DNA of 64,000 bases. Source: Andrena cerasifolii. Its lineage: Eukaryota > Arthropoda > Insecta > Hymenoptera > Andrenidae. The translations under genes and the position numbers were made by a program. This document shows positions 1 to 13,647 of the stretch, one piece after another (the first letter of the stretch is position 1; each line of letters starts with the position of its first letter). The stretch is from assembly GCF_050908995.1 (NCBI RefSeq), contig NC_135126.1, forward strand, positions 1,798,001-1,862,000, in the 5' to 3' direction. The notes under the pieces are model-generated. The model saw nothing but the letters and a program-made list of their open reading frames with translations, was not told the origin of the DNA and did no database searches.

Positions 1-76
1 GCTTTTAATCCAAAAAGTAGGATTCTCCCTAAATTTTATGTATGTACCTACTTGTCAGAGAGTTGAGAGGGCGCAC

Positions 77-805
77 TTAAGGGAGTATACCCGTTTGAAC
101 CCTCGAAGAATGTGTACATTTTGTGGATTTTTTTACAAGTCAACGGCTTGATGAATATTTCCCGTTTTTTTACTATCTTTACATAGTATTATGAACTACT
201 TAAAAAAAAAGTTTCAGTTAAAAAACTATTGTTTTTCGGAAGTTATGCAAACATATCCGAAAGCCTCTCGATTTTAGACGGCTAAACGGTGGGCCTAAAA
301 ACTCGCGCTACGTTCAACCAATTCACTTTCAATTTTGCATGCAGGATCGTAATAAGCTTCCACATTGTCCAACGAGGGTTTTTTTTATTCCGATTCCCCG
401 TTTATTATTTATAAAGAAAAAAGGTGGCCTTTTCTTTTAGAAAAATGTAACTTTACCTTCGATCTCTCACCATTTCTTTATTTTTCAAAATTTTCCAAAT
501 CGGCCCCGTTGGACGATAGTTATTGACATACTTTATAAGAAGATTTTATTGTTTTTGATGTCACACACGACTTACAGCTGTTTTCAGGCCCACCGTTTAG
601 CCGTCTAAAATCGAGCGACTTTCAGATATGTATGCATAACTTCCGAAAAACAATAGTTTTTTAACTGAAACTTTTTTTTTAAGTAGTTCATAATACTATG
701 TAAAGATAGTAAAAAAACGGGAAATTTTCATCAAGCCATTGACTTGAAAAAAAATCCACATAATGTACACATTTTCCGAGGGTTCAAACTGGTATACCCT
801 CTTAA
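77..805. mobile_element. TTAA-flanked foldback element (721 bp)
   Basis: TTAA at 77-80 and 802-805 enclose two inverted arms of about 215 bp (from GGGAGTATACC to about 298, and about 587 to GGTATACCCTC). No transposase frame. TTAA duplication is typical of piggyBac-type insertion, but the family is inferred. Confidence 0.75.
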
Positions 806-1786
806 TAAGGTGCTAATAGCTTGAACCACATCGCACACTATACGGACAATTTGGTTCCATTAATCGTATGTCTATCACTGTCGATAACATGTGTAACATT
901 GTCGACTTGCTAAAAAAAACAAACTAAGTGAATTTAAAAAATCAGTTATGCAAACTTTATGATCTCTTGATAATGTGAATTGTTCCAACTATCTCGTTAA
1001 TCCTTCCTTACCAGTCTGTATATTTGTATTTTTGCTGAGGAGTATTATCCATTAACAAAACAAGAATAATGAGAATAAATGATAGGTGAAGGATTCGGTA
1101 GCTCTTTCGAATTAATGAGAATGGTGACATTGTGTACCTACTTGTGATGTAGTATATTAGAAGTTTATTTATTCGATTTTTGTAATGGATACCATTTTTC
1201 GTAGTATTAACTAGAGTACACGCAAGTGGAAGGGGTATTTAAAGAGGAAGATTAGTGAAGCTTCGCGGAAATGGAGGAGGAGAGGTGAAATATTAATGAA
1301 GTTAAATGGAAATCGATGGGAATTGAAGAATGTAAAGGTCAGAAGCACACGAAGAAGAAGAAGAAAGTAATGGAAGAATAAACCGAGAAAATAGTACGTC
1401 GAAGTAAAAGTAGAAAGGCGATACAAAGAGCCAGCGGAACCACACTTCCGCAGCCCGAGAGGAATACAGTAAGCCACCCGAAATAGTAAAGAAATCGAAG
1501 AAGCCATCGAAGAAGCATCGAATGGGAGAGTGCAAGAAAAAGCGCACAAAGTAGCACAGGAACTAACAAGATAAAGAAACCCGTTAAGTAGCCACTTACC
1601 AACAACACGACGCGACAGGAAAACACCGAAGAAAGCCACAAACAATAGATAACACTAAAAATCAGGAAAAAGAAACCCCGAACGTCGACGAGAAGAACCG
1701 AAGAAACTGAGGCAACAAACATCTGATAGGTAGCTTAACCTTAACCGAACAGCGAGAGAAGAAGAGTAAGAAAAAGGGGATCCTCG

Positions 1787-2560
1787 GTGTGGCGAAGAAA
1801 CGCGGAAAAATCGAGCGAGGGAAAGGCGGGAAGGCGGAAAGTGAGAGGGAAGAAAGAAGAGAAGCAGGAGGGAGGCGAGGAAAGAGAGAGGGCAAGGAGT
1901 ATGGGTTGTATGGCATACAATTTATTGCTGGGACCACGGTGGACCACGGTTGAAGAAAGAGAGAGGTGCTCGTACGAGAGCGCATAATTTATGCTCTCAT
2001 TATGCGACAACCAAGATTCATTACGGGCAACAAGCATTGTCGCGCCGATTCGGAGATCGATCGTGGCTCGGTAAGTAAATGCACCAACGATGATCGGGAT
2101 ACCCGGCGAGGAGAGGCAAGCAAAGAAGGACAAAGAAGCGAAGGAAGAAAACGCGGCTCGCTCTTATTATCGGCTCGAAAGGGGACGGAATATATTGCGG
2201 GAATGAAGCAGCGACGATAAGTCGCAACGGTGATTAAACGCGCCTCCTGTTGCTTCTTTTCTTCCATAATGATACGCTCCAGCCGTTGTCAACGTATCAA
2301 AAACCACGGTCCCCGCTTCCTCCGTCCCGTCCTCGCGAAATGCATGCCGGATTTATTTCACGCGTCCCGGTGTCCCCTGCGAAAGAGCGATATTTAATTT
2401 ATTCGACGGCTGGAATAAGGGAGTATTCAATTATCGAGCAGGCTTTATACGCGTTTCATACGTTTTATCTCGATGGCCCGCGACCTTGGAAACGCGGGTA
2501 TTTTAAAATCGTTGTCGGGAGGCCGTGAGTCGTAAATCGGGCGCGCGGGCAACGTTTTTG
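1787..2560. other. GC-richer unique segment, no supported gene
   Basis: Short overlapping frames on both strands, none with recognisable domains, in DNA markedly richer in CpG than its flanks. The stretch 806-1,786 before it is AT-rich and, apart from a purine-rich tract, shows nothing. Confidence 0.3.
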
Positions 2561-2642
2561 AATTTAACTTGGAGTAATTGCGAAATTGCGCGAGTTTCAT
2601 TCTTTGGCTAGCCTTCGGCTGCTTTTTATCGACTGTGCGATG

Positions 2643-3276
2643 GCAATTGAGGACCTTGCGGCAAGAGGGGTGCCAACTCTATTTTGGACAGTTTTTGAGT
2701 TACGACGTGTAATATATGTGACACTAAATTCTAGTAGGGTAGGTATGCCGTTTGTGGCCATTGCACTGCTTTTTGGCCATGTGCATAATTAGCTTATTTT
2801 TAAACTGCTTGCAGATCGTTATTATGTGGAGAATTTCGGATGATAAATATTTTGTTTACCGCCAGAAATATAAGGTTACATTTATTGCTTACACGAAAAA
2901 ATATTATGTTTTTTAAGACGTGGACAAAACTGGTACAATACCTAAAAGTGGCCACAAATGGTGCATCTACCCTAGTTTGGTGCACGTTTGGTGCAAATTC
3001 GATAACGAATGAGAGATTTATTGCAAATTTTGAACCTGCTTTGTGCAATATTTTTGCTTTGTGCAGCTCCAGATTCGAACAGTTCGCCAAAGATGGAAAT
3101 AAAAACTTAGCAACTCAATAACTAGGTACTACTTATTGTGTGGAAATATATATTTTTCAATTGGCGTTCTCTTTTCAATGTTAAGTCAAAGCAATAATTT
3201 TATAAACAGTTTTTTTCTAATTTACTCGAAGCTGGTAAAGATGGAGCTGCACCCTTGCTGCAAGGTCCTCAATTGC
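2643..3276. mobile_element. Inverted-repeat element
   Basis: GCAATTGAGGACCTTGC at the left and its complement at the right, with further internal inverted matches (GGCCA...TGGTGCA). No clear target duplication and no protein. Confidence 0.55.
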
Positions 3277-3531
3277 TCTGACGATCTAATTTAGATCTGT
3301 TCCGCGGCAAGTGATCGTTTCTTATTAATCTTCTGATAGGATAGTCGAACCAGTTCTTGATTATATTATCAATCTCAATTACTGTAAGGATATTGGCATA
3401 GGCATAGGGACAATTTTATTACAGCATTAAATTTCAAACTTGTAATGCGTGTAGATATTTCATTACTTATTAAGTAATATGTGTCGATTTTTCCATACGT
3501 CGAAAGGTATTTAAGGATATCGTACATCATA

Positions 3532-3920
3532 AGGTGAATGTCCCAATTTCTGCTCGTTTAAGAGGTAACTCGTCATAAAGAAGGGGTAAAATATTTGTTT
3601 GGGATCAAAATTTGCAGAGTAATTGTTTAATTCTTTAATAATAAATCAACCAATTCGAAAAATATTTAGGAAATATATTTCAAGATATTTAACTATTAGT
3701 AATTTGTAATTATATATATAATGCTCTAAATGTCCGTATTTCTGCTCATGAAAAATAGCGATGTATGTATTGCCCCAAGCTCGTGCAACACTCGCGTAAA
3801 TGTTGAAATAATTTAGAATTACTTTGTTGCAACTATAGTACAAACGTAACGCATATAATAATAAGAAAAATACGAAATGATCAGAAATGGGGACATGAGC
3901 AGAAATTGGGACATTCACCT
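3532..3920. mobile_element. TA-flanked MITE (mariner/Tc1 type)
   Basis: Terminal inverted repeats AGGTGAATGTCCCAATTTCT / complement, about 26 bp, between TA dinucleotides. 389 bp, non-coding. Confidence 0.7.
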
Positions 3921-3923
3921 TAT

Positions 3924-4455
3924 GCAAGGCTGGGGAAATAGATTTTTGAAATAGATAAATGGAAATAAATATCCTTGTTTCTTCGAGTGATACAGGATTT
4001 GACAAATAAACGTTTGTTTGAAACAGTAGTTACATAAAGAAATAGTATTTCAAATATATATTTTAATACTAACTCGTACAAATAGTATTGTGAATTAGAG
4101 TAGTTTATTGAAATATAAGAAAATAGTATTTTAAAGAATAATATTGCAAATAATGACTGACTGACTGACAATACAAAAAAATGTGTATGAACATACATAC
4201 CGGCGTTCAGAAGTAATGTCAAGAAATATTGACATAAGACATTTGGGAGATCTGTTTGGTTTTGAAATTTGTATCTCCCATTTTCGATCCCCTATTTCTT
4301 ATATTCGAACCCGAGTGTAAATAGTAAATAGTAGTTGCTCATAATTTAAGCATTAAATGAAATAGTATTTTCAAACAGTATTTTATTCAAACGTTAAATG
4401 AAATAATATTTTTAAACAGTATTTGCTTATGGAAATATTTTAGTATTTCGTCTCA
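3924..4455 (+). repeat. Dispersed repeat, copy 1
   Basis: Starts GGCTGGGGAAATAGA and runs with AAATAGTATTT motifs. It is partly the reverse complement of 7,830-8,107. Confidence 0.6.
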
Positions 4456-5148
4456 AACTATTTAAAAATTTTAGTGGCATTTATAATAAAAATGTGCATT
4501 TTCTGCATCGTAGGTATCGCATGTTATTTCCACATCTTATTCTAATTAAATTGAGGAAAAGGATATAAATAGTGACTGAATTTAGTCGAATTTATATTTC
4601 GGTTTAAAGAATTACGATCACCTTGTAAATTGCAACCACATTATATAAATTTATAAATGAACATATTCTTATGCAGAATACTTCAGGAAAATTATTAAAA
4701 GAAATATGTAGGTCTCCCCATCCGTATCCATAATGTTTCAAATAAATTGCTAATATAGGTATGTATAGAACCTTGAAGTATTATGTAACTTATTGTTTTT
4801 TAACCTGTTTTTAAAGTTTTGTATGTGCTATTTTTTTTATCTAACAGCTTCATCGTAACAGCTTTCTTCAGTTGTTGAATAACAGTCAGATAGGATACAC
4901 GGCTAGGAAATCTACCGAGTAAGTTTCGTTTAAATAGAAATGTCATCCTATGATAAAATACAATTCATAAGGTCAATAAAAATAATAACTTTTAAGTGAC
5001 TTGCAGCACCTTAAAACATTTATTGGTGAAGTTCGAATTTCGACAGCTTAAATACTATTATAAAAGGTAACTTTTGCCAACTATTAGAAGTCATGAATAA
5101 TACAAAAATTGCGCTCCTATATTTTGTTCCACCCTAATGTATTAGGCA
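4456..5148. other. AT-rich intergenic DNA
   Basis: No frame, RNA gene or clear repeat structure seen. Confidence 0.5.
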
Positions 5149-5854
5149 CAGGGAATACAATCTCGGTCATTATTTACGATCCCAGGGTTGAGGGATTTTT
5201 TAAAGTCTATCTCGGGATTCCGGGATTAATCCCGGGATTGGGTAATAGAAAATTTCAGTAATTAAAATGGTTTATTATGTGCTAAAATTCTAAGTCTTTC
5301 TTTAAAGTAAACAAACTTACTTTCTATTATTAATCTGTAACATCAGCTAAAATCATTTTTAACAGTAAACACAGTAGCTTAATGAAGAATAATAAAGTCT
5401 CAATAAGTAGATAATATCAGTAAACCATTATGAAGATTTTTTAGAAATGCGAACGAAGGAACATCAAAGCATCTAAACCCAAAGTACATATCTACAATTT
5501 TTCGAATTAATGTGTTCAGACAAATTGCGGTTTGCAACTCGCACGATTTCGAAATAGCAAAAAGTGAGAATATCATTTTAAAAATAAATACAGTTTAGTT
5601 ACATATATACGACTTAATATTATTATTTAAATAAATCATTAGTATTATTACTGTCCTTATTATTATGAAACGACTACGTTTATTTATTCTGTTTATTTTT
5701 ATATTTTTTAGGTGTTCATAAAGTAATTCACATTTTAAAAAAAAATCCCGTCACGCTCGGGATTATTTATATCAAACCCCGGGATTTTTAGATTCCAAAA
5801 AATCGCCGGGATCGCGGGATCCCGGAATATTGTATCCCGGGATTGTATTCCCTG
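5149..5854. mobile_element. hAT-type non-autonomous element with 8-bp duplication
   Basis: Ends CAGGGAATACAATC / GATTGTATTCCCTG, flanked by ATTAGGCA at 5,141-5,148 and 5,855-5,862. Subterminal CCCGGGATT repeats. No transposase. Confidence 0.85.
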
Positions 5855-5862
5855 ATTAGGCA

Positions 5863-7829
5863 TCGATTGAGCGATTATCATTTGTATGAAAGTATGGAGG
5901 GGTTAATTTAATATAATCTCCCAAACAAGTTTCTGCTTTCAAGCACATACACGCCATTATCGATAATGGTAATCGTCGATTAGCTGGAAGGGGGTGTTAA
6001 GCGAAGTCGTTCATATTTATTCAAGACAGAAGGTAACCTCGCGTATTTGATACCCACCGATTGCAAAGCCGTTCGGGACGATCAATCTCTTTCGTCTTTA
6101 TCCGTCTCCCGATACGCTGTATCTCATCTTTCCATCAAAAGAAGCTTAGCCGCCTCTCTGTTCCTAAGATTCCCACTTATCGTCTTAACCCTTTCACCTC
6201 CTGGTTAATTCCCCCGTGTCGATATTCGAGGCTTGCTTCCCTCGTACTTTCACTCGTGCCTCGCTTTTCCTCGAAAAGCCATGCAACAAAATTGTCGGGA
6301 GCGTCACGAGGAAAGTTTCGCTTTAGCTGGATAAATATTAAATGATAGGTAGAACTTGATGAGCAGGTACGAACAAATTTGTTTTATATCGCTAAAGGTC
6401 TGAGGCCTCAAGAGACAGATCGGGAAATGGAGACTTACGTGAGAAGGAATCTAAAGGTTCTCCAATCTGAAATTAAAATGAAAGTAAAAGGAAAAAAAGC
6501 AAAAGTGATAGATACTTTTGGAGATGGAAATTCATTTATTTGTCGAAATTAGGCAGAAGTTAGAAAGTTTTGGAACCTGTATTTTAAAAAAAAAATCGAA
6601 ACCAACAAACTGATGACTTAAATCCCCTCTAACTTCACGTGGACTACATCGTATTTCAATTTCATTAAAATCCCTGACGTCAAGTACAAAAACTGGCGAA
6701 TTATAATATCTGACATTGAATAATAATTGAATATGAATATAAATTGAATAAGTTTGTATCTTCCCAGGAGAAACAATTAGAACCTTACGAATTCCTGAAC
6801 CCGGCGACGCATGGTCGTCGATTTTCTCGCCACCAGAGCCCCGAGTGAATTTCACAAAAGTTTGCAGCGAGAATAATGCACGAGCCAGCGAGTGCAGCCT
6901 GTTTATTCTATTTTCTCGAGCTTCCTTTTACACCTTATTACCTCGCCATAGACACGTTCACTGGTCTTTCTCCTTGCCCTTTCTAACAACCTTGTCCTGC
7001 AAGAATGTAATCGGTCCCAAGGATGCAGCGGAGCTGAAGAAGGAAGAGGTCGATAGGTTAAAAAGGTTAAGAAGGATAGAACTAATTGCTCGGCGAGTAA
7101 TATCTCATAGAGGCACAGTGTGCCGCCAGGGGGGGAGGGGGCGAATAAAAATCAGAAAGCTTGTTTATTCTCAGCCGTTGTTTAATTAAGGACTCCGAAG
7201 ATATTAATCCAACCTCGTTCGTCGCCGTCTAATCGGTGCTTGGGCATGCTTCTTATTAGAATTACGCTTTTAATTACGTAAGCTTGGAAATTAAATTATG
7301 GGGTGCATCGTCTTAATCTGCAAATAGATAGATGTGGAAAATTAGGTTGATTGGAAAAATAAGAATTCAGATAGTTTCGAAATAGGAGCAACTGATTTTC
7401 GTTCCTTGTACTTTGGTCTTCTCCAATAAATAGACGTGTGAAGTCACGAAATTCGCGGGCAGTGTCGAAATCTGAGGTAGGGGATGCGTTTCATAATTTA
7501 TTTGCTACACCCTCTCGTATAAACTGCGACTTGCAAGGCAATTAGTTTCTGCTTTCTTATTCCATTTAACCTTTCGACCTCCTCCTCTTCTTCTTCTGCA
7601 TCGCGGCATAGTTGCAGGAAAGAGCTGAGACGAAAGGTCAGTACGCGATGAACGGTGAACCTGTTTCAGCCGTAACAATGCTAACCACCCTCTGCCTCAT
7701 TTCACTACGCTAATTAAGCTAAAAAGCTTGATAAAATCGAAGCGATGTCGTTAGCTTTAGAAGCATCTAACAGCTATAAATTATTTTTCTCAGTGTTCTA
7801 GAAAAGCAGAGCTAGGGAAAATTTCAAAT
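5863..7829. other. Intergenic DNA with no supported gene
   Basis: Several short frames (for example 6,061-6,345 and 6,845-7,189) lack domain signals and conserved structure. GC content rises locally around 6,000-6,340 and 6,840-7,200. Confidence 0.4.
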
Positions 7830-8107
7830 AGTTTGGGACAAAATACTAAAAACTGAAATATTTCCATAAGCAAATACTTGTTTGAAAATACTATTTCGTG
7901 TAATGCTTTAATCAAATATCTATGTATTTGAAAATACTATTTCGTGTAATGCTTAAATCAAATATCTATGTATTTGAAAATACTATTTCATTAATTGCAT
8001 AGATCATGAACAAAGTAAAGTTTACTTGTCAAATCCTATATCACTCGTAGAAATTTATTTACGTATTTATTTCTATTTACCTATTTCAACAATCTATTTT
8101 CCCCAGC
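7830..8107 (-). repeat. Dispersed repeat, copy 2 (inverted)
   Basis: Same element as 3,924-4,455 in opposite orientation, with an internal short tandem duplication (GAAAATACTATTTCGTGTAA twice). Confidence 0.6.
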
Positions 8108-8109
8108 CC

Positions 8110-10127
8110 CGTAGAAAAGTAACTGCATCTTTTTACTTTTCTATTTATACTAAACAGGGTTTTGAATAAATAATAAGATTTAGAGGAAGGAAGATGGGAA
8201 AATCGTTATGATTTTGCACATGAAAAGTTTATGAAAGTGTGTCAGCTTGTGCAGCCCTGAGAATATAGCAAATTCGAGATACTTATAGAGTAACTCATAA
8301 AAGAAACATTTATCATACAGAGATGGTCATAAGAAAATTTAAAAACCAATTAATACCAAAAATATCACAATTTACTGAAAAGGAACTGTGCCTCTACCTA
8401 TTTCGCACAGAATCGAAGTATTCAAAGTACTAATAATAATATATAAATTCAATCATTCATAATAATTTTTTAATACTGATCTCGGTGACACACAAGTCTA
8501 AAAATGCAATTTCTTAAATGTCTTTTGCCTACCATTACAGATCACGAATAGTCATCTATACACTTGAGTATCCTCAGAACCCGAGAATACACTTCTACAT
8601 CATCACTCCTCTTCCTACTCTCTTCAACCCCTCATTTCACAAGGAATTATTGCCCCTCTCGCAAAGACACTCACACAGAGAACCACCGGCTGCACCTCGC
8701 TTATTTCCGAGGTCTAAATCCTAAACTAATCGCGTCCTTTCCGCAATCTCCTCCGCATTATCTCGGCCGTTGGATCTTCATTTCCCGGCGAGGCTTAATG
8801 AATGTCGTCTCGTAAACTCCCTCGGTTGACTGCACCGGCGACAAGTTGCAGAAAAGACGAGGCAGGAAGGGTGGAAGGTGCAAACCGCCGCGGTATATCC
8901 CCGGCACAGCTTCTATCGCGGAAACTATCGGTCGTCATCCGCCAACGCCTGTAATCTAGGGCCGTAACCACTTGGTCGGAGGGGCGGGGGAAGAAAAAAC
9001 CGGCAGAAAATGAAATACGGATTACAGTGGTTGGACGAGCCACGATAATGACGGGTAATGATGACCTCGGACGGTACCCTCGCTACCACGGTGCAGTCCG
9101 GATCAGATTTTCGATTTTTCTCCAACCACCCCCGTCTGCGTGCCATCTTCTTGTCGTCTATGAAGCGCAATTTTCGCGTAGAGTTACCCCCTCCCCCGTG
9201 TCGTTGCTGTAAAACATTTTTCGTATTGAGTTACCCTGCCGAAGACGGCGGGAGGAAGAGAACGGAACTTTTATCCTGCTTCAAATTAATAGGGGGATAT
9301 TTCGAGGTCGCGGCATGGTTCCATAGATGGTGGAGATACGATGAATTATGTTTTAGGCTACGTGTATTTTGAGTACAGTGGAGTATAAGATGACTTTGTT
9401 GCAAAACAAGAATGTGTTTATTGACTGAAGATTGTGATTTTGGTGGAAGGTACTGGAAGAAATTATTAGGGGTGGTTTTAACATACACGTATCTATTTGA
9501 ACGTAGAGATGGCTGTAGTTCGTTGGGCAGAATAAACGAGGACTTGGAACGCCATCTTATGGATTGTAAAGCAGCCTTTAAGAGAACAATAAACCTAACC
9601 TATTTAAACCTACATAGTTTGTTACAGTTACATATTTTGTCGAACGTAGTTGTTACAGTGGGTCGATTTGACCCAAGCCAATTTTCAATCAGCAGCTGTT
9701 TAAAAACTATCTGTTAAATTAAGTCGCAAAAATTCCGAGATAAAGTTTGAACTTTGCAGAATATATGTTCAACGTTGAAAAATAACATTTAAAGCATTAT
9801 CATGGTTAAAAAAAAATTGGAAGATTAAGAGTTCCAGAAAAGGTTTTTTTGCTTAAAACAATCACAACTTTTATAATTTTTAAGATTTTTAGCTAAAAAT
9901 ATATGGTTATTTTCTTCAGATATGCTACTTTAATAAAGAAATAAAAACAGTTAATAAATACCATTCCTCGTCACTCGGGAAGCATCTCTACCTGTAGAGA
10001 ATACATGAAATTACTACTGCATAGCACAAAGTAGTGCTATTTTCAATGATGCTTCATATTTTACATCACAGTCTAATGTTGGGCCATTTTTGCCTTGCAG
10101 TGACCCTGTGTGACAATCGAGGGTTAA
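8110..10127. other. Intergenic DNA with a GC-richer island (about 8,680-9,300)
   Basis: Overlapping short frames on both strands at 8.5-9.4 kb are not recognisable as proteins and overlap each other in many frames, as expected of GC-rich noncoding DNA. Confidence 0.4.
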
Positions 10128-10852
10128 CGGGTTATACCTAGTCAGGCGGCCGAAATAAGGCGAATGTTTGTGATTTTTTTTTCTTAAAGCGGAAGCATAT
10201 ATTCTTACAGAACTTGTTGCGCTAAAAGAGCAACATTTAAAGAACATTTGGTAATTTTTTCGTAGAAAAATATTTAAGTTTATAATAAAATAACCACCGA
10301 CATCCAATAAGCATTTTTAAAAATTTGGTTTTGCGGTGAGCACTGCCACTCGGAACCAGATTATCTAAAATCAAAAAACAAAAACGGTTTCCTTTGTATA
10401 TTAATGTATCTTTCGATTAAGGTAAGGAATTTCCGAAATATTAATTTAAAACAAAATGGCGGTCATTTAAAGTTGAAATCATGATTTTTCGCGGGATTTT
10501 TTCACAAAAAAATCAGAATTACAAATTTAATTAGCCGCCATTTTGTTTTAAATTAATATTTCGGAAAATTCTCTCCGTCAACCTGAGGATACATTAATAT
10601 ACTAACGAAATCTTTTTTGTTTTTTGATTTTAGATAATTTGGTTCCGAATGGCAATGCTCACCGCAAAACAAAATTTTTAAAAAGGGTTCTTGGATGTCG
10701 CTTGTTATTTTATCATAAACTTAAATATTTTTCAACGAAAAAATTACCAAATGTTCTTTAAATGTTGTTCTTTTAAGTGCGAAAAGTTTTATAAAAATAT
10801 ACACTTCCGCTTCTTCAAAAGAAATTCGCAAACATTCGTCTCTTTTTGCCCC
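10128..10852. mobile_element. TTAA-flanked foldback element (725 bp)
   Basis: TTAA at 10,124-10,127 and 10,853-10,856. Arms of roughly 300 bp fold about a centre near 10,500 (for example GCCATTTTGTTTTAAATTAA and complement). The outer ends are diverged. Confidence 0.6.
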
Positions 10853-10856
10853 TTAA

Positions 10857-11575
10857 GGGCAGCCCCATTTAGGACGCTAAAAATAAGGTGATTTTTGGGA
10901 TTTTTTTCTAAGAAACTGTTAAGCGGATCTTTTTCAAACTTTCAGGGTAATTTAGTTCACATTCAAACAATAAAAATTAATTTTTTCGTTACAAAGTGGT
11001 GGGTAGAACTGGAGATACATGAACTCGTTCGTAGGGCCTCGCCCCCGGAGTTGCAAATTTGCGATTATGTTGGAGGCCCCAATTCTCCCCTAAAACAAAA
11101 AAACCAAGGGTTTTCTTATTTCTCGTATAATTACATTGTCGATGGACCTAAAACTTTTATAAATAAATTAAACTGGACAACTCTTTTTCCATAAATAGTA
11201 CGAAATATCTTGGGGCAGAATCGTAATTTTTTCTTTGAAGTTCCACCAATTTGCCAACTTCTAATTTTATTTTCGTTTGTTAGATACATCAACACTGTAA
11301 TTATACTAGAAATAAGAAAATCCTTTTTTTTTATTTCAGGGGAAAATTGGGGCTTCCAACTTAATCGAAAATTTGCAACTCCGGCGCGCGAGTCCCTACG
11401 AACGCGTAGATATATCTCCATTTCTACCGAACACTTTGTAACGAAAATATTAATTTTAGTTGTTTGAATGTGAACTAAAACACCCTGAAAGTTTGGAAAA
11501 GATCCGCTTAACAGTTTCTTAGAAAAAAAATCCCAAGGATCACCTTATTTCTAGCGTCCTAAATAGGGTTCCCCC
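10857..11575. mobile_element. TTAA-flanked foldback element (719 bp)
   Basis: Shares the TTAA at 10,853-10,856 with the preceding element and ends at TTAA 11,576-11,579. Ends GGGCAGCCCCATTTAGGACG / CGTCCTAAATAGGGTTCCCCC. Arms about 300 bp. Confidence 0.75.
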
Positions 11576-11599
11576 TTAATCTACTAAATACAGGTTAAG

Positions 11600-11780
11600 A
11601 ATGCAACATGTGGAACACAGAATATCTGAAGAATATATCAGTGTGGGTTGAAAACCAGTCCTCGACTGAACCCCACTTTTACATTTGTCGTGTTTCTCTC
11701 TGTTTTGCTATTTGCTGTGTTTTATTTGTTTCTTTGTTTGCAATAAAGACGTTTAGTAATAATAATAATAATAATAATAT
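11600..11780 (+). mobile_element. 3' tail of a non-LTR retrotransposon
   Basis: A short unique stretch ends in GCAATAAAGACG followed by (TAA)n, the kind of tail left by LINE-type elements. It is truncated and has no reverse transcriptase. Confidence 0.4.
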
Positions 11781-11795
11781 CCAAACATAGAATAA

Positions 11796-11966
11796 AGCCA
11801 GGAATCCACCTGGAAGCTAAGCTATGCTATGCGAGGCTATGCCATGCTACGTTTTAAAAAAATTAGCTTCAATACATTCTTATGTGACCGCGTCCACCAA
11901 AAGCTAAGCTAAAACATAGCATCGCATAGCATAGCTTAGCTTAGCTTCCCGGTGGATTCCTGGCTT
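11796..11966. mobile_element. Short hairpin MITE
   Basis: GCCAGGAATCCACC... and complement at the ends, with AAGCTAAGCTATGC motifs inside, forming a near-complete hairpin of about 170 bp. Confidence 0.7.
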
Positions 11967-12009
11967 AACTGCCAAGCGAATATATCTAAAGTACCAATCG
12001 TCAGTCACA

Positions 12010-12680
12010 GAAGTGCCCCGTGTTAAAATCCTCCAGCATCCGCGAAACAAAAGAAGTTACAATACCTACCAAAATACCTACTCCGTCGGGAAGTGCATCC
12101 TCCGCAGCATTTTCCTTGCGCTATATTATCCCGCCGTTTGTACACCACGGTCCCTCGATTCCCAGCGGCGAAACAGCCAGCAGGCCGCTAAATTTCCTTG
12201 CGAATCGTGGAAAAAGGGGGGCGTTCGATCGGAGATCGGCCAGTGTCGGCGCGAGGTGTTGGGAGACGGGCCCGCGACGTGCGAATGCGAACATAAATCC
12301 AAATTAGCGGCAACATAACGCAACCCGTGGCTGTATCGGCGCTACGATTCAGCAGGGTTTCTATCTCTCCGCTGCTGTTCGCGCGAGGACGACGCGCGAA
12401 TGACAGTAAATCGTAAGCGGTATTATCGGCACCCTCGATCGGCCGCAGACGTAGCGTTCGTTTCGCGGATGTCGGCGTCGGTGTGCTCCCCGGTGAGAAA
12501 ACCGCCGATACCGCCTCGATCTCGTCGTGGTTCTTCGATTTCGCCAGATCCTTCCTGGTTCCCCCCTTCCGACCAGATATATTAGTTTTTGTCAGATGTG
12601 ATCGTGGATCGGGGGGAGTCTGAAATCAAGCGTGGTTCCTGCGCTCGAGGATCGAGCGGAAGATATTGTAGCTCGAGCTG
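12010..12680. other. GC-rich island without a recognisable gene
   Basis: CpG-rich with short frames on both strands, no domain signals. Could be a regulatory element or an unrecognised untranslated exon. Confidence 0.3.
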
Positions 12681-13647
12681 GCGAATTTCTCCGGAGAAGT
12701 TTTATGAACTTTCTTGGGTAAAATGGTTGCTTGGATGAGTTCGTTAAGTGGGGACATACAGAAAGGCTTAAATACTGACGTTCTGTTAGAATTTTTTTTA
12801 AAGAAAGTATTAACATTATTGCAACCGTAATTTTTGTATTAATTATGTCACATATTTGTCTATAATACTTAATTTTTGTACGTAAGAATATTAGTTCTGT
12901 ATTACAGTTATAGGATCTAGTTCTAAATGCGTCGTTCGATATAGCGATTTGCAGTACCCACTCTGAATTAAACAGATGTTACCTGAAAGCTAAAAGCAAA
13001 TTAGTTTCTTAAAATATATTGACAAATGCTGCTTTTGGCGTTGATATATGAACTTCAAAATTTAAATTTCTGTAGAAGACGGACATTCTACAGAATTGTT
13101 GAATTTTATTATATTAAGTACACAGGATTGTATTCCGTTCGTTGCTGTTCCTCGATGTTTGGTTCATTCTTCCGAATTATTAAAAAAATACATTCCCCTA
13201 ATTGTCTTGAGTAGTGTATAGAAACAATGGTAATTTCATTGACATCTGTTAGTAATTTTATTCATCATTTTTTTATATAAATCGTGATTGTTTTATTTGT
13301 AATAATTATAACATTTTGGGAATTGTATAATTGCCTTCAGATGCGTTTAATGAACATACATGTATTTAATCTTCCAACTTTCTACATAAGTTACAAAAAT
13401 AATTATTTTTTCATTTCTTCAGCATCACCTTGAAAGAAGAAATTCATATTTCAATGGATCATTTATTTAAATTGTAGTTTCATCCAAAACTGAAATTAAA
13501 TTATTTAGAAGTGTGTACGTGCGACATCTAACATAGCTCCAGTGATCTCACTCCAGTCGTTCCACTTTACCAACATGTGAAATTATCAAGTGCCGTTGGG
13601 TTATTCCTACCCGACCCCAGAATACGATTATAGTGGAATGCAGTAAC
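12681..13647. other. AT-rich intergenic DNA
   Basis: Nothing recognisable. Confidence 0.5.
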
